In this document: piece by piece, positions 59,290 to 64,000 of the stretch
Layout: each line of letters starts with the position of its first letter
Numbering within the stretch: the first letter of the stretch is position 1
Program-made: the position numbers and the translations under genes
Notes under the pieces: model-generated
What the model was told of the DNA's origin: nothing
Seen by the model: only the letters and a program-made list of their open reading frames with translations
Databases searched by the model: none
Assembly (NCBI GenBank): GCA_028751875.1
Contig: CM054143.1
Location: 70,518,280-70,582,279, forward strand
Source: Rapana venosa
Taxonomy: Eukaryota; Mollusca; Gastropoda; Neogastropoda; Muricidae
Direction of reading: 5' to 3'
DNA length: 64,000 bases

Positions 59290-59690
59290 AAACCTTCCTT
59301 CACGTGTGTTTACTTAATGCGCATTTCTGTTTGCCCAGATGGTAAAGCCGACCTCTTTCTGATGTCATATTTGAACAGAACATGATCTCACTTTCTCACA
59401 GAAACCTGGTTTAACCCCACAAGGTCATGAACCAAAGATAAAAGACTTACTCCACCTGGCTACTAAAAACTGTTTCTTTCCCCCGACCCTCACGTGAGGG
59501 TGCATTGCCGTTGTTTACAAAGACGCACTGCATCCACTCTAACTATCCCAAACTGCCAATCTGATACAGAAAAAACAAACTCCCTACTACACTGACAAAG
59601 TCCTGTAGTACCCTGAAGGCTCAATACACCAGCCCGTGCTGAGGACGCCCATCATTCCACTTCATTCTCATTCCCCGGGTTTAACAAAAA
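59290..59690 (+). pseudogene. L2/CR1-like LINE endonuclease remnant
   Basis: Broken frames read CPDGKADLFLM, LTETWFNPT, LTPPGY, SPRPSREGA and further a KAQYTSP segment. LTETW, L-x-P-x-G-Y and the R-x-G-G turn are the usual landmarks of the N-terminal endonuclease in L2/CR1 LINEs. Frame changes occur every 50-100 bp. RT does not follow within the window. Confidence 0.55.
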
Positions 59691-60019
59691 GCCGTAACAA
59701 AGCACAATAGACTGACCACTTCAGTGGTAACTTCAGTGTATAGGGCTGGCTAGTCTGGCGGTACGGCCCCCTCTCCCTGCGAGTACTGAACAGGGAAATA
59801 CGCATCCACGACGACAGAACTGATTAAAGAAGAAGAGGAGGAAGAGGAGAGGAGGTATGAGGAAAGGAGGAGGAGTACGGGGGAAAAGAGCTGTCAAGGA
59901 GAAAAAGACTGAAGGAAGCAGAATGAAAAAAAAATAAAAGCACAACAATAAGAGGAATGGGAGACAGGCAGAAAAGGACATGATAAAAGCAAATTAAAGC
60001 AACAATACAAGGAAGAAAA
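59691..60019. other. Purine-rich DNA, no recognisable gene
   Basis: GGA/GAA-rich at 59825-59910. I see no gene. Confidence 0.5.
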
Positions 60020-60232
60020 CCAACCATCCACCCATACCGACAAACCAACCACCCAACAGGAACCAACCAACCAACAAACATCCATCCAACCCTAAAACCC
60101 TTAACTCAGCTAACATAACCAACCATCTATCCACGAAACCAGCCAACGACCAACCACCCAACCCCCAACCAATCAACCACCCAATTAACCAGGCAACCAG
60201 CCACCCACCCACCCAAGCATCTAATGCACAAC
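60020..60232 (+). repeat. CCAAC/CCAACCAA-rich simple repeat
   Basis: Irregular repeats of CCAACCA and CCACCCA. The minus-strand Gly/Trp-rich frames over it are low-complexity. Confidence 0.8.
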
Positions 60233-60299
60233 AAACCATCTCTCTCTCCGCAAAGTGGTGACACAGGGAGTGGTGCCTAGGCCAGGCTGGTTTGCTGGT

Positions 60300-60338
<39 letters not shown>
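60300..60338 (+). repeat. Run of 39 G
   Basis: Uninterrupted G run directly before the G-rich satellite. The length is unreliable in any assembly. Confidence 0.95.
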
Positions 60339-60339
<1 letters not shown>

Positions 60340-62228
60340 GGGGAGGTAGGTAGGGAGATATGGTTAGGGACGTAGGTTAAGAGATAGGTAGGTATGTAGG
60401 AGAGGAGGTAGGGAAGAGGTAAATAGGGAGGGAGGGGGGAGAGAATAAAGGGGGGAAGGGAGGGAGGATAGGAGGGAGGGAGGTAGGGAAGATAGGGGAG
60501 GAGATAAGGGAGGTAGGTATGTAGGGATATAGGGAGGTGGAGATAGGTCGGGAGAATAGGAAGGTAGGACGGTAGGAGGGAGATAGGCAGGGAGGGAGGT
60601 AGGTAGGGATAGGGAGATAGGGAGGGAGATAGTAGGTTAGTGAGGGAGGTAGGGAGGGAGTAGGTAGGAGAGAGGTAGGTAGGGAGTAGTAGGTATGGAG
60701 ATAGGAGGGAGGTAGGTAGGTAGGGAGATAGGGGAGAGAATAGGTAGGGAGATAGGTAGGTAGGGAGGTAGGTAGGTAGGGAGAATAGGCAAGGGAGGGA
60801 GGTAAGTAGGTAGAGAGTTAGGTAGGGAGGTAGGGAGTATGGGGTTAAAGATAGGTAGGTTATGTAGGAGAGGAGGTAGGGAAGGAGGTAAAATAGGAGT
60901 AGGGTGGAGGAGGAGGTAGGTAGGGAGCTAGGGTAGAGTAGGAGGAGGAGGGAGCTAGGCAGGGAGGAGGTAGGTAGGTATGGGGAGATAGGTAGTAGGG
61001 AGGTAAGGGATGGAGGTAGGTAGAGAGGTAGGGATAGGGGAGTAGGGAGATAGGTAGGTAGGGAGGTAGGGAGGGAGAATAGGTAGGTAGGTAGAGAGGT
61101 AGGTAGGAGGAATAGGGAGGGAGGTAGATAGGGAGGAGGAGGTAGATAGTAGGAGTGAGGTAGGGAGGTAGATAGTAGATAGGGAGGAGGGGAGGTAGGT
61201 AGTTAGGTAGGGGAGGGAGGGAGGGAGTAGATTGGTAGGGAGGGAAATAGGTAAGGTAAGGAGGGAGGTAGGTAGGGAGATAGTAGGTATGGAGTAGGTA
61301 GTAGGGAGATAAGGTAGAGGAGGGGGTAGGTAGAGAGATAGTTAGGAGTAGTAGGTATGAAGGGAGATAGGTAGGGAAGGAGATAGGGAGGGAGTAGTAG
61401 TAGGAGATATGTAGGCATGGAGAGGAAGGGGAGGGAGGGAGGGAGATAGATAAGGTAAGTGGGGAGGTAGGTAGGGAGGAGGAAGAGGTAGGTGACAGAG
61501 GTCGCTAGGGAGGGAGGGTGTAAGTAAGAGAGGTAATAGGAGGGAGGAGATAGGTAAGGTAGAAGATAGGTAGGTAGAAGATAGGTAGGTAGGAGGGAGG
61601 GAGATAGGAAGGTATGAAGATAGTTGATAGGAAGATAGGTAGGCAGAGGGAGGCTAGGGGAGGGAGGAGATAGGCATGTAGGAGATAGGTAGGTAGGGAG
61701 ATAGGTAGGTAGGGAGATAGGTAGATAGGCGGGAGATAGGAAGTGAGGGAGATTAGGTAGGTAGTAGTGAAGTAGGTAGGGAAATAGGTAGGTAAGGAAG
61801 GGAGATAGGAAGGTAGGTAGGGAGATAGGTAGGTAGGTAGGGAGGTAGATAGGTAGGTAGGGAGTAGGTAGGTAGGGAGATAGTTAGGTGGGAGGTAGGT
61901 ATGGAGAAAGGAATGTAGGTAGGGAGATAGTAGGTATGGAGGAAATAGGTAAGGAGGTATGTAGGTAAGGAAGGGAATAGGTATGGAGGTAGGTAGGGAG
62001 GTAGGTAGGGGATAGGTATGGAAATAGGGAGATAGGTATGAGATAGGTAAGGGAAAATAGGAGAAGGTTAGGGAATAGGCAGGGAGAGAGGAGTGAGGGA
62101 GGGAGATAGTAGGTGGGGAGAATAGATCGGGATGCATGTATGTACGTAGGTAGGATAGGGAGGAGGCGGGAGATAAGATAGGGGTGCATGTAGAAAGTAG
62201 GTAGATAGGAGGGAGAGGGAGATAGGTA
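60339..62228 (+). repeat. G-rich satellite, GGTA/GGGA/GATA words, about 1.9 kb
   Basis: Almost free of C. It is built from GTAGG, TAGGGA and GATAGG words in irregular order, with no fixed long unit by eye. The minus strand gives Tyr/Leu/Pro-rich frames (for example 61505-62305) that are not genes. Many GGG groups could form quadruplexes. Confidence 0.92.
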
Positions 62229-62365
62229 AAAAAAAAAAACAAAAAAAACCCCAACAACCCACAACAAGCCCCCCCTCCCTCCCTCCCCCCCACACTCCCC
62301 AGCAAAAAACAAACACAAAAAACAAAATACTCAAAATCAAAACAAAACGAGAGACAAAGGGGGAA
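62229..62365. other. A- and C-rich low-complexity spacer
   Basis: AAAC/CCCTCC-rich stretch joining the satellite to (GA)n. Confidence 0.7.
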
Positions 62366-62407
62366 AAAAACGAGTGAGAGAGAGAGAGAGGAAGAGAGAG
62401 AGAAGAG

Positions 62408-62448
<41 letters not shown>
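62366..62448 (+). repeat. (GA)n tract
   Basis: GAGAGA with interruptions. Confidence 0.9.
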
Positions 62449-62450
<2 letters not shown>

Positions 62451-62500
62451 ATGACAATGACAATGACAATGACAAAGGTTTATTGTGTTAAGCAAATATG
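62449..62500 (-). mobile_element. Possible LINE 3' tail
   Basis: Minus strand reads ACACAATAAACCTTTG followed by (TCATTG)n. A polyadenylation-like AATAAA followed by a hexamer repeat is the style of CR1/L2-type LINE 3' ends. The sequence upstream of it (62500-62830) shows no coding motif. Confidence 0.45.
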
Positions 62501-62834
62501 CCATTCACAAGGGAACAGTGGGGTGGGGGACTGGGCACAAATACACATAATATTAATCAGCACAATCAATCTACCCTGCATACAACAACAACAACAACAT
62601 AATTTGATTGCATAAAGCTTTCGCCCATTGAAAGGGATGGGGGTGGGGAGGTGGAGATTACACTAAACATACAATCCATTGACACAACAGCACAAATGAT
62701 GAAGTCCGTGCAAGGTTTTTCCAAGTCACTGGTGTTCTGTCCTTTTAGCCCACTGCTCATGGCATTACGACACAGTATGCGTGTCCACAAATTGCGTGCA
62801 AAAGTTCACTTGAATTTGGTTTCGACATCTCTCC
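62501..62834. other. No recognisable gene
   Basis: I see nothing beyond a possible LINE 3' UTR on the minus strand. Confidence 0.4.
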
Positions 62835-63170
62835 CTCTCTCTGTCTCTGTCTCTGTTTCTCTTCTCTCTCACTCTCTCTCTCTCTCTCTCTCGCTCTCTA
62901 CTCTCTCTCTCCTCTCTCTCTCTCTCACAACACACACACGCACACACACACGCACGCACGCACGCACGCTCACCCATACCCAACATCCACAACCACACAC
63001 AATCACACACCCCCTTACTACATCACGCACACACACACGCGCGCGCGCGCGCACACGACACACGCACGCACGCACAAACCCATACACATATATACCCCGC
63101 ACTGTGTGTGTGTGTGTGTGGTGTGTAGTGCGAGTATGAGTGTAATGTGTGTGTGTGTGTGTGTGAGTGC
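62835..63170. repeat. (CT)n, (CA)n, (CG)n and (TG)n cluster
   Basis: (CT)n at about 62835-62925, CA/CGCA at about 62928-63075, including a CG run at 63039-63051, then (TG)n at 63103-63167. Confidence 0.9.
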
Positions 63171-64000
63171 GAGTGTTGAAAAGTAATAAAATACAGAAAT
63201 TTACATGTGCACAATAAAAGCATTACAAAAAGTTTCAGTTTTGTTGTGTTTCTTTCAAACTGCATTTTGGATAAGCAACACAACTTGATTTTTAAAAAAC
63301 CAGTGAAAAAATGCATTCACACTGTTTAAATGTGAAAGCAAACTGGAAGTCCTGACAAAACAATTTAATTCATTTTCTTTAGCACTTGAAGGCTTGCATC
63401 CCTCTGATTCAGAAAAAAAAAGTTTGTGATCTGCATGAACTTTTAAGGATGCCTATCATTGTGTTCTCTAATTGTTATGTATATAACAATTTCTGTAAAA
63501 AATGCTATCTGACATGCACAATACAAAACAACAAACGTAAACAGATCTGTCAAATTTCTAAAAGGTTCACATGAAATCGAGGCAGTAGTTGTCATTCCTG
63601 CATATTGCTTCATGATGTTTCCGCCGACCATTTTGACATGACACAAAAAAAAAAAAACAAAAGAACAAAAAAAAAAAACAAAAGAATACTAAGAAGGAAA
63701 AAACCAACTCACTACAAGCTTTTTTTAACAGAATTATTGCCTGAAATTTAGTTGTTATGATGAGAAATGTCATGCCAGTTCATGAATACTGAGCGCACCT
63801 GCCTCGATGCGAACCTAGTTTCTTTGTTCATGTGGTCCCCAGCCAGTTAAACTTGTGAGCACCGATAAAAGTTTTTAATCTAAAATCACTGAGATTCAGT
63901 AATAACTATGTACAAAACAAAAAACACAGCATTTTACTTCTTCAAATGTCAGAGTAATGTGCTGTACATATAAAAGAATTTCTCTATGCTGACAATCCCA
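63171..64000. other. AT-rich DNA, no recognisable gene
   Basis: Short frames only. A-rich runs at 63643-63682. No RNA gene or repeat shared with the rest of the window. Confidence 0.5.

Noticed and set aside
60339..62228. Telomeric or CRISPR-type array
   Set aside because: No regular TTAGGG unit and no constant repeat with unique spacers; units are irregular and the DNA is eukaryotic.
61505..62305. 266-codon minus-strand frame rich in Tyr, Leu and Pro
   Set aside because: It is the complement of the G-rich satellite. Composition is uniform, and neighbouring frames are open too.
1..64000. A complete, active mobile element or an unknown defence-type system
   Set aside because: Every RT, endonuclease or RNase H frame seen has at least one frameshift, stop, truncation or active-site change, and no unfamiliar conserved gene set is present.

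Overview
The window looks like repeat-dense DNA from an animal, most plausibly a gastropod or other mollusc. The support is indirect: eukaryotic non-LTR retrotransposons (LINEs) of several families, a Penelope-like element (PLE), a SINE whose head joins a tRNA-like block to a 5S-rRNA-like block, a piggyBac-like TTAA insertion, abundant (CA)n/(GA)n microsatellites, and one fragment of an animal TPR gene (SPAG1/RPAP3 family). There is no operon structure, bacterial gene or CRISPR array. Two runs of exactly 500 N (6746-7245 and 26116-26615) are scaffold gaps, so the window consists of three contigs. I use working names for the repeats: LINE-A (CR1/Jockey-like, no RNase H), LINE-B (I/Jockey-like with RNase H), LINE-C (known here only from its 3' end), LINE-D (RTE-like), LINE-E (endonuclease part only), an L2-like LINE, and repeat U (class unknown).

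Layout. 1-13224: a very large inverted repeat centred on the first gap. Each arm carries, from outside in, the LINE-C 3' end, repeat U, and LINE-B split by a PLE that landed in a (TA)n tract. 13225-26115: LINE-C remnant, AT-rich and A-rich DNA, an L2-like LINE remnant, an inverted LINE-B copy, an inverted U copy, the LINE-E 5' part, then poor-quality sequence. 26616-32400: a LINE-A copy split by the SINE, which is itself split by the piggyBac-like element, followed by the LINE-A 3' UTR and a shared flank. 32471-37005: U, LINE-A, an abrupt junction to LINE-D, and a SINE in LINE-D. 39040-55650: further copies of LINE-A, the flank, inverted LINE-E, U, LINE-A with the SINE, U again, and LINE-B. 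55650-57855: SINE, a 78-bp minisatellite with CAG runs, and the SPAG1-like coding remnant. 57856-64000: minisatellites, an L2-like endonuclease remnant, a 39-nt G run with about 1.9 kb of G-rich satellite, and microsatellites.

How the parts relate. Almost everything is mobile DNA in nested layers, and uninterrupted copies elsewhere in the window act as empty sites, so the order of events can be read directly. LINE-B came before the PLE. LINE-A came before the SINE, and the SINE before the TTAA element. Several copies share the same secondary insertion or the same frameshift, so they are duplicates (segmental or haplotypic, or assembly copies) and not independent insertions. No intact transposition ORF is visible. 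Many differences between copies at about 40-53 kb are single-base indels, which suggests unpolished long-read sequence.

The most interesting items are the hammerhead-like motif at the PLE end, the composite tRNA/5S SINE with its nested TTAA element, repeat U as a junction shared by LINE families, and the 78-bp repeat that stays open in several frames directly upstream of the SPAG1-like remnant.
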